A DNA stretch of 62,130 nt from NCBI GenBank assembly GCA_002305315.1, contig DBQQ01000044.1, forward strand, positions 1 to 62,130, read 5' to 3'. This document shows, one piece after another, positions 42,519 through 52,149 of this stretch (positions are counted from its first letter, which is position 1; every line of letters starts with the position of its first letter). The DNA comes from Clostridiales bacterium UBA1390. GTDB taxonomy: Bacteria; Bacillota; Clostridia; Lachnospirales; Bianqueaceae. The notes beneath the pieces are model-generated. The model was not told the origin of the DNA, did not search any database, and saw nothing but the letters and a program-made list of their open reading frames with translations. Position numbers and translations under genes: made by a program.

Positions 42519-43467
42519 TGTGGAGAACTTTATCGTTCAGTGTTTAGACTCGTTTGTGGATACGGAGATTCTGGATCAGATCGAAGTCCTCGTTACGGAT
42601 GATGGTTCTACCGATAGCACTCGAGAAATTGTTAAGAAGTATCAGGAGCAGTATCCGCAGACCTTTCGTCTGATCTGCCAGAAGAATGCGGGGCCGGGTT
42701 CTACCGTCAACAGCGGACTGGCCCATGCAAGCGGGAAATACTTCCGCATGGTAGATGGAGACGATTGGGTGCAGACAAAGAACCTGAAAGAATATATAAG
42801 CTTCTTAAAAACCCATGATGTGGATATGGTATGCACGAACTATTGTTGTGTGGATCATGTCAGCGGAGAGAAGCAGGAGAAGCGGATCGAGGGAAAGCCG
42901 TGGGGCAAAGTTCTGCCATGGAAGGAGGCATGCCGTGATCTGCATCTGGACATGCATCATGTCACGTATCGCACCGATCTGTTGCGCGAGCATCAGATCC
43001 GGCTGGATCATGGATTTTATACCGACTTGGAGTATTTGCTTCTGCCGACGCCTTATGTGCAGACCGTGGCATTTCTGAATCTGACAATCTACATGTATCG
43101 GGTGTCTCTGTCGACGCAGAGCATGAATACGAAGAGTCTGCAGAAAAATGTGGCCATGCATGAAAAGGTGCTGAATCGGCTGCTCGAGGAGTATCGGGCA
43201 CATAGCTGGGATAGCGTGGTCGGCAACTATGTGCTGCGCAGAATCGCCATTATGGAAGGCATGCAGCTCAGCATCTATTTGTCGTTTACGGATGTCGGGA
43301 CATATCGGGAAAAGACAAAGCAGATGCTTAAAGCAGCGCGGAGTACCAGTGAAGAACTATATCAGATGCTGGAAAAAGTAAGAACGTTTCGTCTTCTCAT
43401 CCGGTCTCGCTTTGCGCTATATCCTATTCTTTCATGGCTGCACCGCAAGAGGCTAAGAGTATCCTAG
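42481..43467 (+). CDS. Family 2 glycosyltransferase
   Basis: A 328-residue GT-A fold transferase: SVSVAAYNVENFIVQCL at the N-terminus, VLVTDDGSTDSTREI (about 37-51), NAGPGSTVNSGLAHASGKYF (about 68-87) and RMVDGDDWV (about 88-96) with the metal site. Overlap of 38 bases with the polymerase gene implies coupled translation; GGAGGGA lies about 10 bases before the ATG. It differs from the two GT2 proteins upstream in the acceptor region, so it probably makes another linkage of the same repeat unit. Confidence 0.92.
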   Translation: MQKVLSVSVAAYNVENFIVQCLDSFVDTEILDQIEVLVTDDGSTDSTREIVKKYQEQYPQTFRLICQKNAGPGSTVNSGLAHASGKYFRMVDGDDWVQTKNLKEYISFLKTHDVDMVCTNYCCVDHVSGEKQEKRIEGKPWGKVLPWKEACRDLHLDMHHVTYRTDLLREHQIRLDHGFYTDLEYLLLPTPYVQTVAFLNLTIYMYRVSLSTQSMNTKSLQKNVAMHEKVLNRLLEEYRAHSWDSVVGNYVLRRIAIMEGMQLSIYLSFTDVGTYREKTKQMLKAARSTSEELYQMLEKVRTFRLLIRSRFALYPILSWLHRKRLRVS

Positions 43468-43482
43468 AACGAGGAAATGGAT

Positions 43483-44928
43483 ATGAAACAGGTTCATTCT
43501 ATTCGATTTAACTTTTTGATGAATTTTATCCTGACGGCCTCTTCCTTTGTGTTTCCGCTGATTACATTTCCGTATGTATCCCGTGTGTTAATGCCGGAAG
43601 GGATAGGGAAGGTGACGTTCGCGACATCTGTCATCAGCTATTTTACCATGGTTGCGATGCTGGGTGTTCCAACTTATGGCATTCGTGCGTGTGCGCAAGT
43701 AAGAGATGATAAAGAGAAACTCTCCAAAGTCGTTCAGGAGCTCATGATCATCAACCTGGTGCTGACTCTGATCTGTTATGTTTGCTTGGGAATATCCATT
43801 TGCACGATTGATCGTTTCCGAGAAGACAGCGACATTATCTGGATCTCCAGCCTGGGGATTCTGCTCAATGCCGTCGGAGTCAACTGGTTTTACTCGGCGA
43901 TCGAAGAATACAGTTATATCACGTTTCGATCGCTGATTTTCAAGGTATTATCCGTCTTTTTGATGTTTTTCTGTATCAAAGATCAGGATGATTATCCCAT
44001 GTATGCTGTCATGACGCTGGTGGCGTCATCCGGGTCTTATGTATTGAATTTTATCAGACTTAGGAAGTACATCTTTTTCAAGAGATATCCCCATTATGAT
44101 TTTATGCCGCATATCAAGGCAGCCATGGTGTTCTTTGCTATGACGGTAGCGACGACGGTGTATACGAACCTGGATACGGTGATGCTAGGCTTCATGTCGG
44201 GCGATGCGGAAGTAGGATACTATAATGCTGCGGTCAAGGTCAAGCAGATTCTAGTCAGTCTGGTTACCTCCCTAGGCGCGGTGCTGTTGCCACGGCTATC
44301 CTACTATGCGCAGAGCGATCGCAGGGAACAGTTTTATCGGGTTGTCGTCAAGGCGATGCGGATTGTCTTTTTCTTGGCGATTCCCTTGATGGTGTTCTTC
44401 ATGATGTTTGCGGAAGAGGTGATCCTGATCCTTTCCGGCGAGGCGTATTTGGCGGCGGTGCAGCCTATGCAGATCATCATGCCGACGCTTTTGTTTATTG
44501 GCATCACCAATCTGTTGGGACTGCAGATCATGGTGCCGATGGGGCAGGAGAGGTTGGTCGTGATATCCGTCGTAGCGGGCGGAATTCTGGATTTGATCTT
44601 GAATGCGATCCTGATTCCCAATTATGGTGCGTCGGGAGCCGCAATTGGCACCTTGGCGGCAGAAGGACTGGTGTTGGTCATGCAGGTGGTCATGCTGAGA
44701 GAAGTACTGCGGGACATGCCCAGACTCCAGGTGTGGAAAGTCATCCTGGCGACGGCAGTGGCATCGATCGTCGTATATTATCTGCAATCGATGATCCAGA
44801 CTTCCATGCTGCTGGTTCATATAGGAATCATGGCCTGTGTATTTGGTGTGGTGTACGCCGGCGTTGCGTTTATTTTGAGAGAAGCGGTCTTGTTGGAAGA
44901 TATATTGCCGGGGCTGCGAAGGAGGTAA
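43483..44928 (+). CDS. Polysaccharide flippase (Wzx-like)
   Basis: A 481-residue protein of the MOP-superfamily polysaccharide transporter family with 12-14 membrane segments. The N-terminal signature NFLMNFILTASSFVFPLITF is followed by PYVSRVLMPEGIGKVTFATS. It would turn the lipid-linked repeat unit to the outside. GAGGA at 43471-43475 is 7 bases from the ATG at 43483 but 1 base from the ATG at 43477, so 43483 is chosen. Follows the GT2 gene by 15 bases; with the polymerase it defines a Wzx/Wzy-type pathway. Confidence 0.94.
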   Translation: MKQVHSIRFNFLMNFILTASSFVFPLITFPYVSRVLMPEGIGKVTFATSVISYFTMVAMLGVPTYGIRACAQVRDDKEKLSKVVQELMIINLVLTLICYVCLGISICTIDRFREDSDIIWISSLGILLNAVGVNWFYSAIEEYSYITFRSLIFKVLSVFLMFFCIKDQDDYPMYAVMTLVASSGSYVLNFIRLRKYIFFKRYPHYDFMPHIKAAMVFFAMTVATTVYTNLDTVMLGFMSGDAEVGYYNAAVKVKQILVSLVTSLGAVLLPRLSYYAQSDRREQFYRVVVKAMRIVFFLAIPLMVFFMMFAEEVILILSGEAYLAAVQPMQIIMPTLLFIGITNLLGLQIMVPMGQERLVVISVVAGGILDLILNAILIPNYGASGAAIGTLAAEGLVLVMQVVMLREVLRDMPRLQVWKVILATAVASIVVYYLQSMIQTSMLLVHIGIMACVFGVVYAGVAFILREAVLLEDILPGLRRR

Positions 44929-44932
44929 AGAG

Positions 44933-45961
44933 GTGGGTTCGCGCAAAGCGATTCTATATCTAGACGTCTTGAATGTGCTGGCCTGTATCTGTGTTGTCGG
45001 GATGCATTGTAATGGAATAGTTCATGAGTTCAACGGATCTTCTGCGTGGGCGCAGAGCATGGTGGTGGAGACATTGGCCTATTGGGCGGTTCCTGTGTTC
45101 TTTATGCTGTCTGGCGCGACTATGATGAATTACCGGGAAAGATACTCTACGGGGGAATTCTTCAAGCGAAGGATCCTTCGAGTGGGAATCCCATTTATAT
45201 TCTGGACGCTGTTCATGGCAGTGGTCAAGTATGGCAATGGGGACATTGCGTGGATCGGTTTTCGAGACTTTATACAACGACTGCTGAATAACCAGATTCA
45301 AACGACATATTGGTTTTTCGCACCGTTATTTATGGTGTATTTGAGCATGCCAGTATTGTCCAGATTGGCAGAACATAAGAAAACACTCTGGTATATGGTG
45401 TTAGCAGGGATAGCGACCTATTCGGTGTTTCCTTTTCTCTGCAATGTGTTGCGTATCGCGTGGAATCCGAGTCTGCAGTTCCCGATGACAGCAGGATATA
45501 TTCTATATGCAGTACTGGGGTATTTACTGCATGTAACCGAGATCCCCAAGAAGTACAGGGTGAGCATCTACTTTTTGGGAATCTTGGGGGTGGCGGTTCG
45601 ATATGGACATACCGTTTGGGCCTCCTTTGCGGACGGCGCGCTGAACCGTCTGACATGGGGGTATCTGAACTGGCCCGATGTGGTGTTTTCTGTGGCGATG
45701 TTTGTCTTTATCAAATATCTGGTGAAGAGGCTATCTTTAGAGACAACGAGATGGAAAGGGGTGATGCGATTTTTAGCAAGCGCAAGCTTTGGGATCTATT
45801 TGATTCATATCTTCATTATGAATACAATAGTCCGTAATTTTGAGATTCATACCAGCGATCTATGGTGGCGGTGCGTGGGAGCGTTCCTGATCTATGGGAT
45901 CACGCTACTACTGGTCAAGGGAATTCAGAAGATTCCCGGCGGTAAATACATCGTGCCATGA
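44933..45961 (+). CDS. Membrane acyltransferase (acyltransferase family 3)
   Basis: A 342-residue protein with about ten membrane segments. The start is GTG at 44933, with AAGGAGG about 7 bases upstream. N-terminal LDVLNVLACICVVGMHC carries the family's catalytic-type His; also WAVPVFFMLSGATMM and RRILRVGIPFIFW, typical of enzymes that O-acetylate extracellular polysaccharide or wall glycans. As the last glycan gene it probably decorates the exported polymer. Four bases separate it from the flippase stop. Confidence 0.9.
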   Translation: MGSRKAILYLDVLNVLACICVVGMHCNGIVHEFNGSSAWAQSMVVETLAYWAVPVFFMLSGATMMNYRERYSTGEFFKRRILRVGIPFIFWTLFMAVVKYGNGDIAWIGFRDFIQRLLNNQIQTTYWFFAPLFMVYLSMPVLSRLAEHKKTLWYMVLAGIATYSVFPFLCNVLRIAWNPSLQFPMTAGYILYAVLGYLLHVTEIPKKYRVSIYFLGILGVAVRYGHTVWASFADGALNRLTWGYLNWPDVVFSVAMFVFIKYLVKRLSLETTRWKGVMRFLASASFGIYLIHIFIMNTIVRNFEIHTSDLWWRCVGAFLIYGITLLLVKGIQKIPGGKYIVP

Positions 45962-46047
45962 GACATCATGGGGATGCCGGTATACAAAAGGACAATACGA
46001 TTGGGAAAGATCGAATTTGCGCCGAATAAAAACAAAGGAGAAATGAT

Positions 46048-48105
46048 ATGAGTAAAAAATGGTTGAGGTTTATCACAGTATGTCTGGTTTTTGTGCTTAG
46101 CACAACCATGGTGTATGCGGAAGAAAGCACAGAAGAAAGCATGCCAGAGACGCAGATAGACAACAGTCAGCAGGAGGAGTCCAGTTCGTTTGAGGAGTCT
46201 GGCGATGTTGCAGAAGAGAGTTCTGTAGAAGAATCTTCCGAGGAGTCTTTCGCAGAGTCTTCCGAAGAGTCTGTTCCGGAGGAGAGTTCAGAATCGGAAG
46301 AGTCCGTGGGAGAAGAGGAAAACAGCAGTCTGCCGGAGACATCCCAGCCAGAAGAATCTTCCGCAGAGGAGAGCATCCCGGATACTTTGCCGGTGACGGA
46401 TCCTGGGGAAGAGGAACAGGCGGAAGATGTGCAAAGTATCGATCCTGCGTATGCGGGATTGATGCAGATTGACGGCATCTGGTATTATGTAAGAAACGGT
46501 GCTGTGGATAAAAGTTTTACGGGCCTCACCGATTATTATACGACGACCTATTATGTTTCTGAGGGTATCTTGGATTGGGGGTATTCAGGCTTTTATGAGG
46601 AAGATGGCCGGTCTTACTACGTACAGGGTGGTATCTGGCAGAAAACATACACCGGCCTGGGTCAGGTAGGCGGCATCTGGTATTACGTAACCAACGGTGT
46701 GCTGGATCTGCGGTATACTGGTCTTACCGATTACTACACCACGACCTATTTTGTTCGGAATGGTGTATTGGATTGGAATTTTACAGGCTTTTATGAGAAT
46801 TCATCTTCTTATTACATAAAAGGCGGTATCTGGCAGAAAACATATTCGGGATTGGTGAATAAGGACGGAATCTGGATCTATGTTAGCGATGGTGTATTGA
46901 ATTGGCGGTATACAGGGTTGACTGATTATTATACTACCACATATTTCGTGTTGGAAGGTGCGTTGGATTGGGGCTATACGGGCTTTTATGAGGAGGACGG
47001 AACTTCCTACTACATAAAAGGCGGTATCTGGGAAAAGAACTATACGGGCCTTGTGAATGAGAGCGGTATTTGGTACTATGTGGACCGTGGTATACTGGAT
47101 TGGGAGTATACAGGCCTGACAAAATACTATACGACGACGTATTACGTCTATGAAGGCGTCTTGGATTGGAATTATTCGGGGATATTTTATGATGGCACGG
47201 CTTGGTATTATGTAAAGGGAGGCATCTGGCAGGAGGATTATACGGGTTTAGCTAATGATCAGGGAACTTGGTATTATATTGAAGATGGCTGTTTGAACTG
47301 GGGTTTTAAGGGCCTGACAAAATACTATAGCACGACCTACTATGTCGCGGGCGGCATACTAGACTGGAGTTACACTGGACTGGCACTTTCAGAGGGAACC
47401 TGGTATTATGTGGATGATGGAATCCTGGATCTTCAGTACACAGGTCTGACAGACTACTACGGCACCATATATTTCGTTCAGAATGGAATCCTCAACTGGG
47501 ATTATACGGGCCCTCAGCGTGGCGGCAACGGCGTGATGTATTATGTGGAAAATGGCAGTGTGAATCCCAGGTACGGGGATACCTCCAAGCCTACGGACAC
47601 GGCGGAGCCAGATCTGATCTGGAACTTCTTCATGGACAGACTGGAGAATCCTTATGCAGTTGCAGGGCTCATGGGCAACCTGTATCTGGAGTCTTATTTG
47701 CGAGCCAACAACCTGCAGGACAGCAGTAATAGCTATTATGGAATCAGTGATGCGGAATATACACGCCGTGTAGACAGCGGAGAATATACCAATTTTATAT
47801 ATGACTCAGACGGATATGGCCTGGCGCAATGGACATATTGGAGCAGAAAGCAGACACTATATAATCATGCGCAAGATTGGAATGCGTCGATTGGAAATGT
47901 TGTCATGCAGGCGGATTGCTTGTACTATGAGATGCAGACCACCTTTTCCAGTGTGCTGCGGGATCTGAGAAATGCGGATAGTGTCAGAGAGGCATCTGAC
48001 ATTGTATTGACGCGTCTGGAAGGCGCCGCGAATCAGAGCGAAGCTGTGAAGGTGTTGCGGGCCTCCTATGGCACGCAGTTCTTCAACCAGTATGCCGGGA
48101 ATTAA
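46048..48105 (+). CDS. Secreted repeat protein with C-terminal lysozyme-like domain
   Basis: A 685-residue exported protein. A signal peptide (residues 1-25, ending VYAEE) is followed by a Glu/Ser-rich stretch to about residue 125. Then come 17 repeats of about 22 residues with the ground pattern (T/S)G(L/F)...WYYV..G.LDW.Y, similar in spirit to glucan- or choline-binding repeats. They run in threes: a GIWYYV unit, a TDYYTTTYFV unit and a YYIKGGIWQK unit. The C-terminus (about 520-685) resembles the phage tail-tip lysozyme domain: MGNLYLESYL, GYGLAQWTYWSRKQTL. AAAGGAG precedes the ATG. Likely a wall hydrolase held in place by wall or exopolysaccharide; ligand unknown. Confidence 0.88.
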   Translation: MSKKWLRFITVCLVFVLSTTMVYAEESTEESMPETQIDNSQQEESSSFEESGDVAEESSVEESSEESFAESSEESVPEESSESEESVGEEENSSLPETSQPEESSAEESIPDTLPVTDPGEEEQAEDVQSIDPAYAGLMQIDGIWYYVRNGAVDKSFTGLTDYYTTTYYVSEGILDWGYSGFYEEDGRSYYVQGGIWQKTYTGLGQVGGIWYYVTNGVLDLRYTGLTDYYTTTYFVRNGVLDWNFTGFYENSSSYYIKGGIWQKTYSGLVNKDGIWIYVSDGVLNWRYTGLTDYYTTTYFVLEGALDWGYTGFYEEDGTSYYIKGGIWEKNYTGLVNESGIWYYVDRGILDWEYTGLTKYYTTTYYVYEGVLDWNYSGIFYDGTAWYYVKGGIWQEDYTGLANDQGTWYYIEDGCLNWGFKGLTKYYSTTYYVAGGILDWSYTGLALSEGTWYYVDDGILDLQYTGLTDYYGTIYFVQNGILNWDYTGPQRGGNGVMYYVENGSVNPRYGDTSKPTDTAEPDLIWNFFMDRLENPYAVAGLMGNLYLESYLRANNLQDSSNSYYGISDAEYTRRVDSGEYTNFIYDSDGYGLAQWTYWSRKQTLYNHAQDWNASIGNVVMQADCLYYEMQTTFSSVLRDLRNADSVREASDIVLTRLEGAANQSEAVKVLRASYGTQFFNQYAGN

Positions 48106-48223
48106 ATAATCTTAAGGTTTTGGGTCCAAAAGTTCATAGAATCTTTCTGGACAAACCACAGGAACTGTGATATATTTCTTTACGCACATTTTACACTGAG
48201 AAGTAGGAATGGGAGAGAGAAAT

Positions 48224-48568
48224 ATGCTGCAGTTTGTATGCTTGTTTTGTCCGGCATGTCTGTCTATGCTGGTCTATTTAAAGATAAGGGGCGAGGAGAA
48301 ACGAATCGCAAATCTCCTTGCCCTTTATGGATCGTTTGTGCTGCTGGATACTATAGCAGTCTTGGGGATTCTGCGCCAGATCAAGAGCGAAATTCCCACG
48401 GCAATAGGGGGAAACTTGAATGATTCATATACGTCCCTGTTATTTCTTGTGATTGGCGTCATCGTGGCGATCGTCATGGGGTACCTGGTGGGCGTTTTGG
48501 GGAAATGGCTTCGGATTCGTGTGGAAGAACAGCGTCCGCAGGCGAATCAGAAGGATGAGCAGGAATGA
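48224..48568 (+). CDS. Small membrane protein of unknown function
   Basis: A 114-residue protein with probably three membrane segments: near the N-terminus (MLQFVCLFCPACLSMLVYL), about 30-50 (LLALYGSFVLLDTIAVLGIL) and about 75-95 (LLFLVIGVIVAIVMGYLVG), with a charged tail RIRVEEQRPQANQKDEQE. The ATG at 48224 has GGGAGAG 6 bases upstream; 48209 is worse placed. Its stop overlaps the start of the next gene, so the two are translated together and the protein may be an accessory of that enzyme. No family recognised. Confidence 0.75.
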   Translation: MLQFVCLFCPACLSMLVYLKIRGEEKRIANLLALYGSFVLLDTIAVLGILRQIKSEIPTAIGGNLNDSYTSLLFLVIGVIVAIVMGYLVGVLGKWLRIRVEEQRPQANQKDEQE

Positions 48569-50148
48569 GGGGGCAGACTTTTCGCAGTATAGGGAAAGGA
48601 GTGGGTATCGTCCTGGCCCTGCTGGTTTTTGGACTGGGGATCCTGCTTTTTCTGGCAGTCGATTGGTCGATTGATTTTTTTGGCGAGATCACGATTGATG
48701 AGATTATTTTCCATTTGAAAGTACCTCTACAGGGGACGGATCAAAATACGATCCTGGACTTCATCATACGGTGCCTGATTCCGGCGCTGATGGGCATGTT
48801 TCTGCTGGCGTTGCTTTATCTTTTGCCGCGATGGGAGAGACGATGGCGCGAGAAAAGGGTGCAAAAGGGACTGACGACGCTCTGTGTGGTCGTTCAAGGG
48901 GGAAAACACCGCGAGATTCGGCGAGGATTGACGCTGATTCCGGCTTTACCGGTATGGATTGTGTGGCTGATCGCGTTGGTCAGTTCGGGCTGTGGTCTGA
49001 TACATGCATGTCAGCGGTATCCCATTATAGAATACATCGAGATGCAGTCGCAAAATTCCACCTGGATTGAAGAAGAATATGTGGATCCAGATGCGTCCCT
49101 CCTGACATTTCCAGAGGAAAAGCGCAACTTGATCTATATTTACCTGGAGTCCATGGAGGCTTCGTATATGTCAGAGGAGGATGGCGGGTTTTTCGAGGAG
49201 GATCTGATACCAGAATTGACAGAGCTGGCCCGGGAGAACCTGCATTTTTCCTCCCTGGCGGGCACACTGCGAGGCGCCGCACAGATCGAAAACACAGGAT
49301 GGACCATTGCGGGCATGTTTGCGCAGACGGCGGGGCTGCCGCTGAAAATGCCTATAGATAGGAATACGATGGGAGAATATTCCTCGTTCTTTCCGGGCGT
49401 GACATCGTTGGGAGAGTTGTTGGAAGCAGAAGGGTATCATAACTATCTGATGATTGGGTCGGATGCGGTCTTTGGCGGACGTGCTAACTATTTTACGCAG
49501 CATGGCAATTATACGATTTATGACTACTACTGGGCACTGGAGAATGGAAAGATTCCTGAGGACTATTATGTATTCTGGGGATTTGAGGATTGGCGTCTCT
49601 TCGAGATGGCGAAAGAACAGCTGCTTCAGATTGCGGAGCAGGAAGAACCTTTTAATTTTACCATGCTGACAGTGGATACGCATTTCCCGGATGGATATAT
49701 CTGTCCCCTGTGTCAATCGGAGCACAATACATCCTATGAGAACGCATTGTCCTGTTCCAGTCGGCAGGTGGCCTCGTTTGTGCAGTGGGTCCAGCAACAG
49801 GATTTCTATGAAGATACGACGATTGTCATTGCGGGTGATCATCTGACGATGGCGGCGGAATTTGTGGAGACGATGCCGGAGGATGCGGAACGCAGCACGT
49901 ATCATGTGATCATAAATGCAGCGGCGACGCCGGTGAATACGGAGAATAGGACGTTTACGACCCTGGATATGTTTCCTACCACATTGGCGGCATTAGGCGT
50001 AGAGATTGAAGGAGATCGCTTGGCGCTGGGAACCGATCTGTTTTCCGAACGAGAGACCCTCGCGGAGGAATATGGCCTGGATGTTATGAATCAGGAACTG
50101 ATGAGAAAATCTGAGTTTTATAATCGAAAACTGATGTACGGTTCTTAA
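48565..50148 (+). CDS. LTA synthase / MdoB-like phosphoglycerol transferase (sulfatase superfamily)
   Basis: A 527-residue membrane enzyme with three or four membrane segments in the first 150 residues and an outside alkaline-phosphatase-like domain. Seen: NLIYIYLESMEASY with the first metal Glu (about 194), the nucleophile-type Thr in NTGWTIAGMFAQTAGLPL (about 243-260), TVDTHFPDGY (about 370) and AGDHLTMAAEF (about 427). The WTIAG...GLPL segment is closer to MdoB/OpgB of E. coli than to LtaS, so it may add phosphoglycerol to a glycan. Placed at the end of the polysaccharide cluster, it may decorate the exported polymer. A terminator follows. Confidence 0.9.
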   Translation: MRGQTFRSIGKGVGIVLALLVFGLGILLFLAVDWSIDFFGEITIDEIIFHLKVPLQGTDQNTILDFIIRCLIPALMGMFLLALLYLLPRWERRWREKRVQKGLTTLCVVVQGGKHREIRRGLTLIPALPVWIVWLIALVSSGCGLIHACQRYPIIEYIEMQSQNSTWIEEEYVDPDASLLTFPEEKRNLIYIYLESMEASYMSEEDGGFFEEDLIPELTELARENLHFSSLAGTLRGAAQIENTGWTIAGMFAQTAGLPLKMPIDRNTMGEYSSFFPGVTSLGELLEAEGYHNYLMIGSDAVFGGRANYFTQHGNYTIYDYYWALENGKIPEDYYVFWGFEDWRLFEMAKEQLLQIAEQEEPFNFTMLTVDTHFPDGYICPLCQSEHNTSYENALSCSSRQVASFVQWVQQQDFYEDTTIVIAGDHLTMAAEFVETMPEDAERSTYHVIINAAATPVNTENRTFTTLDMFPTTLAALGVEIEGDRLALGTDLFSERETLAEEYGLDVMNQELMRKSEFYNRKLMYGS

Positions 50149-50151
50149 GGA

Positions 50152-50191
50152 GCTGGCGGAAAACGAAATTTCGTTTTCTGCCAGCCTTTTT
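50152..50191 (+). terminator. Terminator at the end of the polysaccharide cluster
   Basis: Long stem GCTGGCGGAAAACGA / TCGTTTTCTGCCAGC within 50152-50185 (one G-T pair), then TTTTT at 50187-50191. Confidence 0.9.
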
Positions 50192-50322
50192 ATATAATGG
50201 AATTTATAGTTTGCTTGTTAGGAAAAATCATGAGAAAATAAAAAGAGGAGGGCGAAATGCACAAAAAGAAGCGGAGAATTTTGTGCAAAATGACAAACTT
50301 AACAAGCTGTTCAAAAAATCCA

Positions 50323-50350
50323 TTGAAAATATTGGACAATATGCTATAAT
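50323..50350 (+). promoter_or_regulatory. Promoter of importer cassette 2
   Basis: TTGAAA at 50323-50328, a 16-base spacer and TATAAT at 50345-50350 with TGC before it (extended -10), 78 bases before the binding-protein gene. Confidence 0.7.
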
Positions 50351-50428
50351 CATACTAAGTAACAAAAGCGACAAATCCGCTTTTGTGCTCCGTACATTAC
50401 GGGAATCTATATTGATGGAGGAAAAATT

Positions 50429-52078
50429 ATGCAAGCGAAAAAGTTTTGGGCTGTGTTGCTGGCAGCAATCCTGATTGTATCCTGCTTGTCAGGGTGCAGC
50501 AGCGATGGTGGCAGCAATGCTGGCGACAGCAGTACTGCCGGTACAACAAGCCAGGCGGAGACAGGCGGCGACAGCCAGGCAGTGGACGAGTCTGACCCCT
50601 ATGCGGCTGGCGATTTCACCTATCCTATGGATGGCACCGTAACGCTGTCTATCAACATGACGCCTACGGCGGAAGAAGAGCTTCCGGAATGGGTAAAGGG
50701 CCACTACTTCTGGGATGTAATCCAGGAGAAGACGGGAGTGAATCTGGAGTTCATCGGTTCTGCGTCTTCTCCGCAGGAGACGAGCGAGGCGTTTTCTCTG
50801 CTCTTGACATCCGGTGAATATCCGGATATCATGCAGGCAAACTGGATCACCTTCAAGGGAGGACCGGCGGCTGCAATCAACGATGGATATATCATTCCGC
50901 TGAATGATTATACCGAGTATTTCCCGGCGCTGACAGCATTGCTGGAAGAGAATGAAGAATATAACAAGATGGTCAGCATGGACGACGGTACATGGTTCTG
51001 CTTCCCGCATCTGAAGAGAGACGAGAGTCAGATCGGAACCGGCTTCGCCATTCGTCAGGACTTCCTGGATCAGATTGGTGAGGATGTGCCAGTCACTATT
51101 GATGATTGGTATAACGTATTGACGAAGTTCAAGAACGAACTGAATCTGACGGCGCCTCTGACATTTGAGAGCCGCTGGCTGTTCCTGGAGTATGCGACAG
51201 CAGGCCTGAGTTCTCCGTGGGGCGTATGCTACCCGTTCTACATGGATGGAGACACCGTGAAGTTTGGACCTCTGGAAGAGGGTTATAAGGAATTTGTGAC
51301 CGAGATGGCCAAGTGGTATTCCGAGGGCCTGATCGACCGCGACCTGGCAGCCGTAGACAAGAGCACGGTACAGTCCAAGTTTGCAAGCGGTGAGGCGGGT
51401 ATCGCGCTGCAGCAGATCCGTAACATTCAGAACTGTATCGTAGCGAATGAGGGCGACCCGAATTATAAGGTAACAGGACTGAACACTCCGGTCATGAACG
51501 AAGGCGATGAGCCGCAGATGAGCCATTACACGAATACATTTGATGGTGGTATGGCAACGTCTATCAGCACGCAGTGCGAGAACATCGGCGCGGCGGCACG
51601 TTTCCTGGACTATGCTTATACCGAAGAAGGTTCTATGTTTGAGACCTATGGTGAGGAAGGATTCTCCTGGGATTATGTAGACGGCGTTCCGACCTTCAAG
51701 GAAATCATCACGAACAATCCGGAGACCCCGGACTCTCAGGCGGCTCGTTATTTCGTGAGCAACTATCAGAACTGGTCCATCCGCGTTATCGACGCGATGA
51801 GCCATCTGCAGCCTGAAACGCTGGAAATCCAGAAGACATTCTTTGCACACATGGAAGACTATGCGTATCCCACTGTAACATATACAGATGAGGAAGTAGA
51901 TACTGTTTCAGAGTGGAACGATATCGACACGACCTGCCGTGAGAGAATTTTAGGCTTTATCCTTGGCAACGAGGACCTGTCCAACTGGGATTCTTTCATC
52001 GCTGAGGTTGAGAGCATGGGAATCCAGGATGTATTGGCGGTGCGCCAGGCGGCGTATGACCGTTATCAGGCACGTTAA
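50429..52078 (+). CDS. Sugar ABC transporter solute-binding lipoprotein (cassette 2)
   Basis: A 549-residue extracellular binding protein: signal peptide with lipobox LSGC (about residue 24), a Ser/Gly/Thr linker, then the LplA-type fold. It is a close paralogue of the protein at 19397: both have YPMDGTVTL at the start of the mature fold, FGPLEEGY near the middle, DKSTVQ(A/S)KFA and the ending RQAAYDRY or EQAAYDRY. ATGGAGGAAAA lies before the start. Compared with cassette 1 it is uniformly GC-richer. No regulator gene is adjacent. Ligand probably an oligosaccharide, perhaps related to that of cassette 1. Confidence 0.94.
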   Translation: MQAKKFWAVLLAAILIVSCLSGCSSDGGSNAGDSSTAGTTSQAETGGDSQAVDESDPYAAGDFTYPMDGTVTLSINMTPTAEEELPEWVKGHYFWDVIQEKTGVNLEFIGSASSPQETSEAFSLLLTSGEYPDIMQANWITFKGGPAAAINDGYIIPLNDYTEYFPALTALLEENEEYNKMVSMDDGTWFCFPHLKRDESQIGTGFAIRQDFLDQIGEDVPVTIDDWYNVLTKFKNELNLTAPLTFESRWLFLEYATAGLSSPWGVCYPFYMDGDTVKFGPLEEGYKEFVTEMAKWYSEGLIDRDLAAVDKSTVQSKFASGEAGIALQQIRNIQNCIVANEGDPNYKVTGLNTPVMNEGDEPQMSHYTNTFDGGMATSISTQCENIGAAARFLDYAYTEEGSMFETYGEEGFSWDYVDGVPTFKEIITNNPETPDSQAARYFVSNYQNWSIRVIDAMSHLQPETLEIQKTFFAHMEDYAYPTVTYTDEEVDTVSEWNDIDTTCRERILGFILGNEDLSNWDSFIAEVESMGIQDVLAVRQAAYDRYQAR

Positions 52079-52099
52079 TTTTAAGGACATAGAAGGTTT

Positions 52100-52130
52100 G
52101 GGGCGGCGGCGTCATCGCCGCCCCTCTTTT
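52100..52130 (+). other. Intercistronic hairpin between binding protein and permease genes
   Basis: Perfect 9-bp stem GGGGCGGCG / CGCCGCCCC (52100-52108 with 52116-52124) followed by TCTTTT. It is in the same place as the hairpin at 21049 in cassette 1 but of unrelated sequence; the short T-run could make it a partial terminator that lowers permease expression. Confidence 0.75.
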
Positions 52131-52149
52131 AGAAAAGGGAGGCTGCCTT

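Noticed and set aside
50257..50349. 30-codon reading frame with a strong ribosome binding site (AGAGGAGGG)
   Set aside because: It runs across the promoter of importer cassette 2, has no promoter of its own that I can see, and encodes nothing recognisable. Chance is more likely, although a leader peptide cannot be ruled out.
50489..51850. Long open frame (453 codons) on the minus strand
   Set aside because: Opposite the binding-protein gene of cassette 2; no start signals and no recognisable protein.
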